Origin: Streptococcus suis
GTDB taxonomy: Bacteria; Bacillota; Bacilli; Lactobacillales; Streptococcaceae
DNA length: 64,000 nt
Assembly (NCBI RefSeq): GCF_019794555.1
Contig: NZ_JAIMEP010000007.1
Span: forward strand, 1 to 64,000
Direction of reading: 5' to 3'
In this document: piece by piece, positions 1 through 8,596 of the stretch
Numbering within the stretch: the first letter of the stretch is position 1
Layout of the letters: each line of letters starts with the position of its first letter
Program-made: the position numbers and the translations under genes
The notes under the pieces: generated by a model
Told to the model about the DNA's origin: nothing
Databases searched by the model: none
The model's input: the letters and a program-made list of their open reading frames with translations, nothing else

Positions 1-43
1 TCGCTTAATGGAGACGTTAGGGGAGCTTTATTTTTAATGATAT

Positions 44-117
44 CGGGAAGTAGCTCAGCTTGGTAGAGTACTTGGTTTGGGACCAAGGTGTCGCAGGTTC
101 GAATCCTGTCTTCCCGA
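44..117 (+). tRNA. tRNA-Pro (TGG anticodon)
   Basis: A full cloverleaf can be folded. The seven-base acceptor arms (CGGGAAG and CTTCCCG) pair, the anticodon loop TTTGGGA lies between CTTGG and CCAAG, and the T loop reads GGTTCGAATCC. The anticodon is TGG, which reads proline codons. No CCA is encoded. The left end of an ISL3 element begins six bases after the gene. Confidence 0.95.
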
Positions 118-122
118 TTAAT

Positions 123-1538
123 GGCTCTTTGTCAACTGTAGTGGGTAGATGAAAAGCTAACACCTAGAGAGGACGAACTTCGTTCTCTCTTTCTTTATGT
201 TCAAAGCAATCAAAATTCGCTTTTTAAAGTTTTCAAAGTTCCTGAAACCAAAGGCATTTCTCTTAATGACTTTGATGAGATTATTGGTAGCTTCCAGTTT
301 GGCGTTGGAATAAGGCAATTCTAGGGCATTCAAAACCTTGTCTTTATCCTTTAGAAATGTCTTAAATACCGTCTGGAAAATAGGATTAACAGTGGCTATT
401 TCCTGTTCGATGAGGTCAAAGAAATGGTCTGAGTTCTTCTCTTGGAAATGGAATAAGAGCAATTGATAGAGTTCATAGTGCTGTCGTAGTTCCTCGGAGA
501 AAGACAGGAGTTTTTCCAGTATTTCCTTGTTAGTCAAATGCATTCGAAACATAGGGCGATAAAATCGTTTATCGCTGAGTTTACGACTATCCTGTTGAAT
601 CAATTTCCAGTAGCGTTTCAAGGCCCGGTATTCCTGCGATGTTCTGTCGAATTGATTCATAATTTGAATACGGACACGGTTCATAGCACGGCTAAGGTGT
701 TGCACAATATGAAAGCGGTCGAGTACGATTTTTGCATTTGGAAAAAGGTGTTTAGCAAGTTGATAATAGGGACTAAACATATCCATGGTAATCACTTTGA
801 CCCGATTTCTAACCTTTCTAGGATAGCGTAGAAAGTTTTTTCGGATGGTTGCTTGAGTTCTTCCGTCGAGAATGGCGATGACGTTTAGGGAGTCGAAATC
901 TTGAGCGATGAAGCTCATTTTCCCCTTCTTGAAGGCATACTCGTCCCAACACATCACCTCAGGTAGGGTATTCCAATCTGTTTCAAACTTGAACTCATTA
1001 AGCTTTCGACTAACTGATGACGTTGAGATAGATAGCCTGTGTGCAATATGTGTCATTGCTTGATTTTCGATGAGTAACTGGGCGATTTTCTGGTTAACAG
1101 CGACAGAGATTTGGTGGTTCTTCTTGACAAGAGGAGTTTCAGCGACAGCCATTTTCCCACAATCTTTACACTTGAACCGACGCTTTTTAAGGCGGATAAG
1201 GAGTGGATAACCAGCAGTTTCTAGATAGGGGATTTTGGAGGCTTTTTGGAAATCGTATTTAGCCATTTGTCCCTTGCATTCTGGACATTTAGGAGCCATG
1301 TAATCTAAGTAACCGTGGAGTTCTAAGTGAGTTCCCATATCATATTCATCAGTGATTGTGATATTTTTGTCTTTAATTCTGAGCAAATTTGTGATAAGAT
1401 TTAGTTGTTCCATATGAATCTTTCTAAAATGATAGTTTGAGCACTTTTCATTATAGGTCATATGGGACTTTTTTTCTATACTCAAAAAAGCTCCATAATC
1501 TCTACGGTGGTTTTACCCACTACAGAAATTATAGAGCC
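123..1538 (-). mobile_element. ISL3-family insertion sequence, apparently complete
   Basis: The ends form imperfect terminal inverted repeats of about 24 bp. The left end starts GGCTCTTTGTCAACTGTAG at 123; the right end, read on the other strand from 1538, starts GGCTCTATAATTTCTGTAG. They enclose a single transposase gene on the minus strand, which is the ISL3 design. ISL3 elements usually make 8-bp target duplications, but the flanking octamers (CGATTAAT and TTTCTTGT) do not match. That suggests a later rearrangement or recombination with the partial copy next to it. Confidence 0.88.
157..1413 (-). CDS. ISL3 family transposase
   Basis: This 418-residue DDE transposase catalyses movement of the surrounding element. 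The N-terminus carries a zinc-ribbon-like pair of motifs (CPEC and, further on, CKDC), followed by a helix-turn-helix region around ISTSSVSRK. The catalytic acidic residues fit MCWDEYAF, VITMDMFSPYY and the late LEATNNLIKVIKR block. I chose the ATG at 1413, which gives the usual family N-terminus MEQLNLITNLL. The reading frame continues upstream to a TTG at 1485, but that extension does not resemble the family. The frame is intact, so the enzyme may be active. Confidence 0.9.
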   Translation of the reverse strand: MEQLNLITNLLRIKDKNITITDEYDMGTHLELHGYLDYMAPKCPECKGQMAKYDFQKASKIPYLETAGYPLLIRLKKRRFKCKDCGKMAVAETPLVKKNHQISVAVNQKIAQLLIENQAMTHIAHRLSISTSSVSRKLNEFKFETDWNTLPEVMCWDEYAFKKGKMSFIAQDFDSLNVIAILDGRTQATIRKNFLRYPRKVRNRVKVITMDMFSPYYQLAKHLFPNAKIVLDRFHIVQHLSRAMNRVRIQIMNQFDRTSQEYRALKRYWKLIQQDSRKLSDKRFYRPMFRMHLTNKEILEKLLSFSEELRQHYELYQLLLFHFQEKNSDHFFDLIEQEIATVNPIFQTVFKTFLKDKDKVLNALELPYSNAKLEATNNLIKVIKRNAFGFRNFENFKKRILIALNIKKERTKFVLSRC

Positions 1539-1590
1539 TTTCTTGTTTTAGGAGATAAGCTGAAAAGGGCTCTTCCCAGCCCTTTTCACT

Positions 1591-1654
1591 GTTCAAAGCA
1601 ATCAAAATCCGTTTTTTAAAGTTTTCAAAGTTCCTGAAACCAAAGGCATTTCTT
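1591..1654. mobile_element. remnant of a second ISL3 copy (transposase 3' end)
   Basis: About 64 bases match 199-262 inside the intact element with only a few changes (GTTCAAAGCAATCAAAAT at the start, CCAAAGGCATTTCT near the end). They encode the C-terminal part of the same transposase. The match stops abruptly on both sides, and neither a start region nor terminal repeats remain. It is therefore the stump of an older or recombined copy lying 52 bp beyond the intact IS. Confidence 0.85.
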
Positions 1655-1708
1655 TTAAATATTAGATAAAAAGTCCGAATAGTGGCATTCGGACTACATG
1701 ATGATGAG

Positions 1709-3064
1709 TTATTCGGTTCTTGTTAATTTCACAACCGCCTCAGTTCTAGCGGTATGAGGGAACATGTCAACAGATTGAATATATTCAACCTGATAGGCTT
1801 TAGTTAATTCAACCAGGTCTCTTGCGAGTGTTGAAACATTACAAGAAACATAGACCATTTTTGATGGTTTGTACTGAAGGATTGTTTTTAGGAGTTTTTC
1901 GTCTATTCCAGTCCGTGGAGGATCAACAATGAGAGCATCTGCGTGATATCCTTCTTGATACCATTTTGGGACGATGTCTTCTGCTTTACCGGTTTCATAA
2001 TGTGCATTCGTTAGGCCCATTCGTCTAGCATTTGCTTTTGCATCTTCAATTGCTTCGGGAATTATATCCATACCACGTAATGATTTGACTTTTCTGGCAA
2101 AGACAAAGCCGATAGTACCTACTCCACAGTAGGCATCAATGAGGTCTTCATCTCCAGTAATATCTAAAGCTTTTACTGCTTCAGTGTAAAGTACTTCGGT
2201 TTGCTGGGGATTTAATTGGTAAAATGCCCGAGGTGATAGAGAAAATTCATAGTCCAACACAGCCTCATCAATAGCTTGTTTCCCCCACAGTATTTCAGTT
2301 TTTTCTCCATAGACTTCACTTGTTTTTTGTTTGTTCCAGTTTAAGGCAATTGTAACGATACTTGGAAACTGACTGATGAGTTCATCAATTAGTTTGATAA
2401 GATTAACTTGACAAGAGGTGATAAAAATTAGTTGGACTTCTCCCGTCTGACGAGCTCTACGTACCATGACAGTGCGAATACCTTGTTCCTTACGTTCGTT
2501 GTAAATTGGGATACGGTGCTTAGTGAGGAGTTCCGCAACACTGTTAATAATTCTCTGTGTTTCTTGATCCTGGACATAACAGTCAGTAATTCCAATTAGA
2601 CGATGTGAATTTTCTGCATATAATCCAGCTTTGACGCTCCCTTTAGTAGTACGAGTTTGAAATTGTAATTTGGCACGGTAGTGACTGGGGTGATCCATCC
2701 CAATGGTTGGATGGATGGTGTATTGTTCGTAGCCAGAAGGTTTGAATTTTTTTAGTGCTTGCTGTAGCAAGTCTTTTTTAAAATCCAATTGCTTATCATA
2801 GCGGAGGTGCATGATTTGGCAACCGCCACAGGCTTCATAAATAGCACAAGGTGGTGTGACACGGAATTTGGATTGCTTGTTGATTTTCAATAACTTTGCC
2901 TCAACAAAATTCCGTTTGATTGAGGTAATTTGGCAATATATTTCTTCACCTTTAAGAACACCGGGAACAAAGACAAGCGTTTTTTGATAAAAACCTATTC
3001 CTTCTCCATTGATGCCCATTCGTTTAATTTTTAAGGGGATTCGTTGATTAACTTGTAGATTCAT
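1709..3064 (-). CDS. rlmD: 23S rRNA (uracil-5-)-methyltransferase, RumA/RlmD family
   Basis: A 451-residue SAM-dependent enzyme of the TrmA/RumA family that methylates C5 of uracils in 23S rRNA. The N-terminal 60 residues look like a TRAM RNA-binding domain. C73, C79 and C82 ([12 protein letters not shown]), with C162 in DCYVQ, match the iron-sulfur cluster ligands of RumA. The SAM-binding [10 protein letters not shown] comes next, and the catalytic cysteine is C408 in [13 protein letters not shown]. Streptococci carry two paralogues, and one of them (RlmCD) modifies two sites. I cannot tell which paralogue this is, so rlmD is the family symbol. It is divergent from recX across only 37 bp and has no Shine-Dalgarno sequence. 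Confidence 0.9.
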   Translation of the reverse strand: MNLQVNQRIPLKIKRMGINGEGIGFYQKTLVFVPGVLKGEEIYCQITSIKRNFVEAKLLKINKQSKFRVTPPCAIYEACGGCQIMHLRYDKQLDFKKDLLQQALKKFKPSGYEQYTIHPTIGMDHPSHYRAKLQFQTRTTKGSVKAGLYAENSHRLIGITDCYVQDQETQRIINSVAELLTKHRIPIYNERKEQGIRTVMVRRARQTGEVQLIFITSCQVNLIKLIDELISQFPSIVTIALNWNKQKTSEVYGEKTEILWGKQAIDEAVLDYEFSLSPRAFYQLNPQQTEVLYTEAVKALDITGDEDLIDAYCGVGTIGFVFARKVKSLRGMDIIPEAIEDAKANARRMGLTNAHYETGKAEDIVPKWYQEGYHADALIVDPPRTGIDEKLLKTILQYKPSKMVYVSCNVSTLARDLVELTKAYQVEYIQSVDMFPHTARTEAVVKLTRTE

Positions 3065-3101
3065 ATTATTATTTTACCGAAAATTCCTGTATAATGAAAG
3101 A
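3065..3101. promoter_or_regulatory. divergent rlmD/recX promoters, apparently leaderless
   Basis: A consensus -10 (TATAAT, 3090-3095) ends seven bases before the recX ATG. On the minus strand TAAAAT (3074-3079) ends seven bases before the rlmD ATG. With usual start spacing, both transcripts would begin at or very near the A of the start codon. Neither gene has a purine-rich ribosome binding site. The -35 elements are weak. Confidence 0.6.
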
Positions 3102-3878
3102 ATGAGAATAACAAAAATTGAAAAGAAAAAAAGACTATATTTATTAGAGCTTGATGGTCAAGAGTCTTTGTATATTACTGAGGATACCATTGTTCGTTTT
3201 ATGTTGAGTAAGGGTAAGGAAATCACTGAAAATGAACTTCAAGAAATTCGTGATTTTGCTCAGTTCTCTTATGGAAAAAATTTAGCTTTATATTATATTT
3301 CTTTCAAACAGCGAACAAAGAAAGAAGTGTTGGATTATTTAAAAAAGTATGAAATTGAAGAAGCAAATGCTGAAAAAATTATTGCTGCTTTAGAAGACGA
3401 GAAATGGATTGATGATAAGAGTTATGTGGAAACCTACGTTCGACAAAATGGGTTGAATGGTGACAAGGGTCCGGCTCTGATTCGGCAGAAATTAATCACG
3501 AAAGGGATTTCTAAATCTGTTATTGATAGTTGTTTAGTTGAGGTAGATTTTTCTGATCTGATTGAAAAGGTTGCTGAAAAATTGCTTAGAAAGTATCAGG
3601 ATAAATTACCTATTCGAGCTCTGCAGGATAAGATTGTTCAAGGATTGATGAATAAGGGGTTTACGTATGACTTGGCAAAAAAAACGGTTAGTCAGTTAGA
3701 TATTTCTGCAGATGATAGTATGGAAGCGGATTTAATTAGTAAGGAATTAGAGAAACAGTATCGAAAATATAGTCGAAAATATGATGGATATGAGTTGAAA
3801 CAGCGTTTGATTCAGGCTTTAGCAAGGAAAGGTTTCGAGTTTGATCGGATTCAGGCAGTGCTTAGGGATTATCTGTGA
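3102..3878 (+). CDS. recX: recombination regulator RecX
   Basis: This 258-residue protein is the length and composition of Firmicute RecX, which binds RecA filaments and modulates recombination. It is built of repeated three-helix modules; the recurring pattern ([55 protein letters not shown]) is clear. The start ATG sits seven bases after a TATAAT box, so the mRNA may be leaderless. The neighbouring divergent methyltransferase is a common streptococcal arrangement. No terminator is evident before the next gene. Confidence 0.92.
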   Translation: MRITKIEKKKRLYLLELDGQESLYITEDTIVRFMLSKGKEITENELQEIRDFAQFSYGKNLALYYISFKQRTKKEVLDYLKKYEIEEANAEKIIAALEDEKWIDDKSYVETYVRQNGLNGDKGPALIRQKLITKGISKSVIDSCLVEVDFSDLIEKVAEKLLRKYQDKLPIRALQDKIVQGLMNKGFTYDLAKKTVSQLDISADDSMEADLISKELEKQYRKYSRKYDGYELKQRLIQALARKGFEFDRIQAVLRDYL

Positions 3879-3909
3879 TGAAATATTCCCACATGAGTCA
3901 AAAATATGA

Positions 3910-3915
3910 TATAAT
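3910..3915 (+). promoter_or_regulatory. extended -10 promoter element of the NtdP gene
   Basis: TGATATAAT gives a consensus -10 hexamer with a TGN extension, 39 bases before the GTG start. I see no convincing -35, which is usual for extended -10 promoters. Confidence 0.5.
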
Positions 3916-3954
3916 GATAAAGATAAATTGAAATTGTAGAAAGTTGGTAACAGT

Positions 3955-4488
3955 GTGAAATTACCAAGAGAAGGCGACTTTATTACAATTCAAAGTTATA
4001 AGCATGACGGAAAAATCCATCGCACTTGGCGTGATACCATGGTATTAAAGACAACAGAACATGCAATCATTGGAGTCAATAATCATACTTTAGTGACAGA
4101 AAATGATGGCAGACGTTGGGTAACAAGAGAACCAGCTATCGTATATTTTCATAAAAAATACTGGTTTAATATCATTGCAATGATTCGTGAAAATGGTGTT
4201 TCTTATTATTGTAATCTTGCTAGTCCGTTTGTATTAGACAACGAAGCACTCAAATATATTGATTATGATTTGGATGTGAAAGTCTTTGCGGATGGTGAAA
4301 AAAGATTACTTGATGTGGATGAATATGAACGACATCGCAAGGATATGAAGTATTCAGATGATATTGATTATATTTTGAAGGAAAATGTAAAAATATTGGT
4401 TGATTGGATTAATCATCAACGTGGGCCATTCTCTCCTGCCTATGTAAATATCTGGTATAAGCGCTATTTAGAACTGAGAAGTCGATAA
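3955..4488 (+). CDS. nucleoside tri-/diphosphate phosphatase, DUF402 (NtdP) family
   Basis: This 177-residue protein belongs to the DUF402 family (UPF0374, B. subtilis YgaC type). A staphylococcal member hydrolyses nucleoside tri- and diphosphates. The family core is visible as an antiparallel beta domain with [10 protein letters not shown] near residue 22, [19 protein letters not shown] at about 56-74, and the acidic [23 protein letters not shown] near 103-125. The start is GTG at 3955, giving the expected [11 protein letters not shown]-terminus. The ribosome binding site is weak. The gene follows recX by 76 bp with its own promoter. Confidence 0.82.
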   Translation: MKLPREGDFITIQSYKHDGKIHRTWRDTMVLKTTEHAIIGVNNHTLVTENDGRRWVTREPAIVYFHKKYWFNIIAMIRENGVSYYCNLASPFVLDNEALKYIDYDLDVKVFADGEKRLLDVDEYERHRKDMKYSDDIDYILKENVKILVDWINHQRGPFSPAYVNIWYKRYLELRSR

Positions 4489-4498
4489 AGTTATTCAA

Positions 4499-4526
4499 GA
4501 AAAACCTGTTTAGCAGGCTTTTTTCT
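4499..4526 (+). terminator. probable intrinsic terminator after NtdP gene
   Basis: A CCTG/CAGG stem with a short TTTAG loop is extended by A/T pairs with one bulge, and is followed by a T-run. It lies between the NtdP stop codon and the DUF960 gene. Confidence 0.5.
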
Positions 4527-4543
4527 TACTGTGAGGTAGAAAG

Positions 4544-4861
4544 ATGGCATTTGATAAGACGGTAGGGAGATATGCAAGTTTTGGTATTGTCACTTCGCTC
4601 CCAGGTGAAGTAATTGATAGTTTCTGGTACGTCATTGATAACTATTTAAAGGGAGTTATCCCTTTGAAAAGTGTGATTCAATTTTCTATTAAAAACCGAG
4701 GTGGTAAAATTACCCTAGTTTTCTCACAAGAGCGGTATAAAAATGTGTTGGCGGTTGATTTGTCAAGTCGTTTCGATCCATTTTATCCTTCTACAGTATT
4801 AGTTGTAGATAAGCAAGGACAAGAAACTATAACATTGCCTGATGAAGTTAGTTTTATATAA
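4544..4861 (+). CDS. DUF960 domain-containing protein
   Basis: This 105-residue cytoplasmic protein resembles the DUF960 family of streptococci and staphylococci, whose function is unknown. It has no signal peptide, membrane segment or catalytic motif that I can see. The pattern is a small alpha/beta fold with a conserved-looking YASFGIVTSLPGEVIDSFW start. GAGG lies 9 bases before the ATG. It stands between a terminator and a separate GntR regulator gene, so it is probably transcribed alone. Confidence 0.72.
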   Translation: MAFDKTVGRYASFGIVTSLPGEVIDSFWYVIDNYLKGVIPLKSVIQFSIKNRGGKITLVFSQERYKNVLAVDLSSRFDPFYPSTVLVVDKQGQETITLPDEVSFI

Positions 4862-5016
4862 TGAACAAACATACTCGTTAGGCAAGATATAGTATTTCGA
4901 GAAGAAACTAGATTCCTCATCTGAAAGAACATTTTATGGTTTGGAAAGACTATTTTATTAAAAAATGATATAATAACAGTATAATATGATATATCTAGTT
5001 GAAGTGAGGATGGGCT

Positions 5017-5754
5017 ATGTCAAATAATAACCAAGAAAAGCCACTCTATTTACAATTGGTAGATGAGTTGGAAGTAAAAATCCGTGAAAGCATGGCACCG
5101 AATGAAAAGCTATTTTCAGAAAGAGAGCTAACTCACCTTTATGGAGTCAGTCGTATTACGGTTCGACTTGCAATGCAAGAGTTAGAGAAAAGGGGCCTAG
5201 TCTATAAAAAACATGGTAAGGGTACATACGTTTCAGAAATATCAGAACCAGCGGTAGATTTGTCGCAAGTTTATAGTTTTACTGAACAAATGAAAGTCAT
5301 GGGGAAAGTTCCTAAAACAACTATTCTATCTTTTCAAGAAATGGATGCGTCTGAGTATATTTCGCAACAGTTGATGATTGACATTGGTGAAAAGGTTTAT
5401 GAATTGGAACGCTTGCGTTTGGCAGATGGAATTCCGATGATGTTAGAAAGGACGTATATCCCAGCATCCTTATTTGAAGGTTTGACGATTGAAGATTTAG
5501 AAAATACGGCACTTTATGAAGTATTTTCAAAGAAATATAACCAGATTATTCGTTTGGCAGTCGAGGAGTTTTATGCCAGTATCGCCTTGGATAATGAAGC
5601 GAAGCTTTTGGGGGTACGGGGAAATAGCCCTGTCCTTCATTTGTTACGAAAATCATATAATGATAAGAATCGTATTATTGAGTATACATTTAGTATTGCG
5701 AGAGCTGACCAATTTCGTTATCGGATGGTTCATAAACCGATGAATGAAAACTAA
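5017..5754 (+). CDS. GntR family transcriptional regulator with UTRA domain
   Basis: A 245-residue HutC-subfamily repressor. The N-terminal winged helix spans about residues 8-76, with RELTHLYGVSRITVRLAMQ as recognition region and GKGTYVSE as the wing. A UTRA ligand-binding domain fills about 95-240 and would bind a sugar phosphate or similar effector. In pneumococci a gene of this type precedes bgaC, so it is a candidate regulator of the galactosidase/PTS operon. A second GntR gene now sits between the two on the opposite strand. GAGGATGG precedes the start. Confidence 0.88.
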   Translation: MSNNNQEKPLYLQLVDELEVKIRESMAPNEKLFSERELTHLYGVSRITVRLAMQELEKRGLVYKKHGKGTYVSEISEPAVDLSQVYSFTEQMKVMGKVPKTTILSFQEMDASEYISQQLMIDIGEKVYELERLRLADGIPMMLERTYIPASLFEGLTIEDLENTALYEVFSKKYNQIIRLAVEEFYASIALDNEAKLLGVRGNSPVLHLLRKSYNDKNRIIEYTFSIARADQFRYRMVHKPMNEN

Positions 5755-5773
5755 GTCTATATAAGATGATAAT

Positions 5774-5830
5774 AATAAAAAGATTGTATATAAAGTCAAT
5801 TTTGTGACCGTTATATACAATCTTTTTATT
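5774..5830. terminator. bidirectional terminator between convergent GntR genes
   Basis: A perfect 20-bp inverted repeat (5774-5793 with 5811-5830) surrounds a 17-base loop. It has A-rich and T-rich outer ends, so it can terminate both convergent GntR genes. Confidence 0.85.
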
Positions 5831-5866
5831 ATTTATTAAAAGCAAAAGTGTTTGTGATTGAAGGAA

Positions 5867-6577
5867 TTACCGATTATTTGCTGAAATTTCAAATTTATAG
5901 TATTTCCAATGCTTATAGGTTTCAGTATATTCAATAACTTCTCCACTTGCACTGCTTGTGGTTAATTTGTTTTGTAGAATAGTTGGCTGATTTGGATCAA
6001 TTTCTAACCCTTCAGCGATTTCTACGGGAGTTGGGAAACTCACTTCGTTTGTTTCAACAAAGGGTTCTTCGAACATATGAATATTAAAATCAATTTTTAA
6101 TCGCTGATAAATTGATTGGAAATGTTCAAGGGGGGCATCAGGTGTTTGAATATAACGTTGAGGTATGTAGGAATTATGGTAAATAAATGGAACTTCATCA
6201 GCTTTGCGGATACGAACAATTTTATAATAGTAGTCGTTCTTATCTAAGTTCAATTTCTCGAGAATTCGTGTGTCATTTCCTTTTTGACAAGCAAGGACAA
6301 TTACTTGCTCGTTTTCGAGAGGAAAGATTTCAACATCAGAAAATTCAACTAAACGGCCCTTACGCGAACGGGAAACAAACGTACCCTTCCCTTGTTGGCG
6401 AATTAAATAACCATCTTTAACTAACTCATTGACAGCCCGAATAACAGTAATGGAACTTACATTGTATAACTTTGTTAATTCCGCTTCTGTATAAAATTTA
6501 TCACCATTTTCAAATTTTCCCGAAATGATTTGTTGACGAAGGCTATTCTGGATTAGTTGGTATTTAGGGACTTTCAT
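5867..6577 (-). CDS. GntR family transcriptional regulator with UTRA domain
   Basis: A 236-residue HutC-type regulator, divergent from bgaC. The winged helix covers about residues 5-72 (TEAELTKLYNVSSITVIRAV, then GKGTFVSR), and a UTRA effector domain follows to the C-terminus. The start at 6577 is fixed by AAGGAGG eight bases upstream; the longer frame to 6640 lacks a ribosome binding site. Palindromes before this gene and before bgaC share a core, which suggests it represses itself and the bgaC operon. The effector is unknown but is probably a phosphorylated sugar from the PTS. Confidence 0.88.
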   Translation of the reverse strand: MKVPKYQLIQNSLRQQIISGKFENGDKFYTEAELTKLYNVSSITVIRAVNELVKDGYLIRQQGKGTFVSRSRKGRLVEFSDVEIFPLENEQVIVLACQKGNDTRILEKLNLDKNDYYYKIVRIRKADEVPFIYHNSYIPQRYIQTPDAPLEHFQSIYQRLKIDFNIHMFEEPFVETNEVSFPTPVEIAEGLEIDPNQPTILQNKLTTSSASGEVIEYTETYKHWKYYKFEISANNR

Positions 6578-6597
6578 TTTATACCTCCTTTCTGTGA

Positions 6598-6609
6598 TTA
6601 GTATACTAA
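6598..6609. promoter_or_regulatory. candidate GntR operator at its own gene
   Basis: TTAGTATACTAA is a perfect 12-bp palindrome 20 bases upstream of the GntR start codon. A nearly identical copy lies at 6763-6774 before bgaC. Confidence 0.55.
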
Positions 6610-6697
6610 ATAATCTAGTAAAAATCAAAATATTTAGCAATTATAAAACGCTTTTTTACTGTCTAACCCATTATTGGATATTAATATTCTCTGTGGT

Positions 6698-6737
6698 AAA
6701 ATTTACAAAAAAAAATTTACAAAAAAATTTACAAAAA
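6698..6737 (+). repeat. three tandem ATTTAC-plus-A-tract repeats
   Basis: ATTTAC followed by a run of A occurs three times (6701, 6715 and 6727), spaced 14 and 12 bp, upstream of the bgaC promoter region. The A-tracts in near-helical phase would bend the DNA. Confidence 0.75.
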
Positions 6738-6762
6738 CACTGGACATAACCACGAGAAAGTG

Positions 6763-6774
6763 TTAATATACTAA
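6763..6774. promoter_or_regulatory. candidate GntR operator at bgaC promoter
   Basis: TTAATATACTAA differs from the palindrome at 6598 by one base. It overlaps the likely -10 region of the bgaC operon, 33 bases before the ATG. Confidence 0.55.
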
Positions 6775-6807
6775 TAGAAATAGTAAACGGTTACAAGGAG
6801 GTAGATA

Positions 6808-8583
6808 ATGAGTGAATTTCATATAAGAGAAGAATTTTATTTAGATGAAAAGCCATTCAAAATTTTATCAGGAGCCATTCACTATTTTCGAATACATCCG
6901 GATGACTGGTATCATTCTTTGTATAATCTCAAAGCTCTAGGTTTTAATACGGTTGAGACTTATGTTCCTTGGAATTTGCATGAGCCTAAAAAAGGACATT
7001 TTTGTTTTGACGGAATCCTAGATGTTGAACGATTTCTAAGAATTGCTCAAGAACTAGGGCTTTATGCAATTGTACGTCCTTCCCCCTATATTTGTGCAGA
7101 GTGGGAATGGGGTGGACTCCCCGCTTGGTTGATGAAGGAAGAGCTGAGAGTACGTTCGAGTGATCCTACGTATTTGAAGCACTTAGATGAATATTACGCT
7201 TCTCTTCTTCCTAAATTAGCCAAGTTCCAGCTCTCACAAGGAGGAAACATTCTCATGTTTCAAGTTGAAAATGAGTATGGTTCCTATGGTGAAGAAAAAG
7301 ACTACTTAAAATCGGTTACGAATTTGATGCGTAAACATGGTTTGACTGCTCCATTTTTTACATCAGATGGGCCATGGAGAGCTTGTTTGCGTGCGGGTTC
7401 ACTCATTACCGATGATATATTGGTCACTGGAAATTTTGGTTCAAGAGCGAATGAAAATTTTCAAATGATGCAAGCTTTCTTTGATGAATATGGAAAGACT
7501 TGGCCACTGATGTGCATGGAATTTTGGGATGGATGGTTCAATCGCTGGGGTGACGAAGTGATTCGTCGTGAGCCAGAAGAACTAGCTCAGTCAGTCATGG
7601 AGTGTATTGAACTTGGTTCGATAAATCTCTACATGTTTCACGGAGGTACGAACTTTGGTTTCATGAATGGATGCTCTGCCCGAGGTCAAATTGATTTGCC
7701 TCAGGTGACATCTTATGATTATGATGCAATTCTAGATGAAGCTGGAAATCCAACGCAGAAGTTTTATATTCTTCAAAAGCTGATGATGGAAAGGTATCCA
7801 GAATTAGACTATGCAGAACCAATAGTGAAAAAAGCTAAGGCGTTTGAGCCAGCTAAGTTAGTGAATAAAGTTAGTTTGTTTGAAACCATTGATGCCATCA
7901 GCGAGTGTCATCATTCATTCTATCCTAAGAATATGGAACAACTTGATCAAACCACTGGCTATATTCTCTATAAAACCGAATTGGAACAAGATAAGGAAGA
8001 AGCAGAACGTTTTCGTGTGATTGATGGTCGGGATCGAATTCATGTTTTTGCTGATGGGCGTAAGGTAGCAACACAATATCAAACGGAGATTGGTGAAGAC
8101 ATTACGCTAGATTTCAAAAGCAAGCAATTGGATTTAGCTATTCTTGTGGAGAATATGGGACGTGTTAACTACGGCCACAAACTAACAGCTCCAACTCAAT
8201 CTAAGGGATTGGGAAGAGGAGCGATGGCAGACCTCCACTTTATTGGAAACTGGAAAATCTATCCACTACCACTTGAGTCGGTTTCAGCTGTTGATTATAG
8301 TAAGACTTGGCAAGAAAATCAGCCTGCATTCTATCGCTATACTTGTAACTTGTCAGAATTGGCGGATACTTACATAGACATGACAGGCTTTGGTAAAGGT
8401 GTTGTATTTGTAAACAATGTAAATATTGGACGTTTCTGGGAAAAAGGTCCGATTCTCTATCTCTATATTCCAAAAGGATACTTAAAGAAAGGAGAGAATG
8501 AAATAGTCGTCTTTGAGACGGAAGGGAAATACAGAGATAGATTACCTTTTTCTCAAGAACCCATCTATAAAGATTTAACATAA
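6808..8583 (+). CDS. bgaC: beta-galactosidase, glycoside hydrolase family 35 (BgaC type)
   Basis: A 591-residue GH35 enzyme; the pneumococcal homologue BgaC removes terminal beta-1,3-linked galactose from glycans. The catalytic TIM barrel fills roughly residues 1-320. VENEYGSYG carries the likely acid/base E156 and MEFWDGWF the likely nucleophile E238. The remaining beta-sandwich domains match the family length. There is no signal peptide or LPXTG signal, as in pneumococcal BgaC, which is nevertheless found at the surface. AAGGAGG lies six bases before the ATG. It is the first gene of an operon with four PTS genes; the EIIB gene follows within 14 bp. Confidence 0.95.
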   Translation: MSEFHIREEFYLDEKPFKILSGAIHYFRIHPDDWYHSLYNLKALGFNTVETYVPWNLHEPKKGHFCFDGILDVERFLRIAQELGLYAIVRPSPYICAEWEWGGLPAWLMKEELRVRSSDPTYLKHLDEYYASLLPKLAKFQLSQGGNILMFQVENEYGSYGEEKDYLKSVTNLMRKHGLTAPFFTSDGPWRACLRAGSLITDDILVTGNFGSRANENFQMMQAFFDEYGKTWPLMCMEFWDGWFNRWGDEVIRREPEELAQSVMECIELGSINLYMFHGGTNFGFMNGCSARGQIDLPQVTSYDYDAILDEAGNPTQKFYILQKLMMERYPELDYAEPIVKKAKAFEPAKLVNKVSLFETIDAISECHHSFYPKNMEQLDQTTGYILYKTELEQDKEEAERFRVIDGRDRIHVFADGRKVATQYQTEIGEDITLDFKSKQLDLAILVENMGRVNYGHKLTAPTQSKGLGRGAMADLHFIGNWKIYPLPLESVSAVDYSKTWQENQPAFYRYTCNLSELADTYIDMTGFGKGVVFVNNVNIGRFWEKGPILYLYIPKGYLKKGENEIVVFETEGKYRDRLPFSQEPIYKDLT

Positions 8584-8596
8584 AGGAGAAATGAGT

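Noticed and set aside
2..37. Possible tail of an upstream gene ending RLMETLGELYF and TAA at 35-37
   Set aside because: Eleven codons at the window edge are too few to tell coding from chance.
5516..5743. 75-codon frame inside the first GntR gene
   Set aside because: It lies in another frame of a gene with a clear domain structure and has no independent signals.
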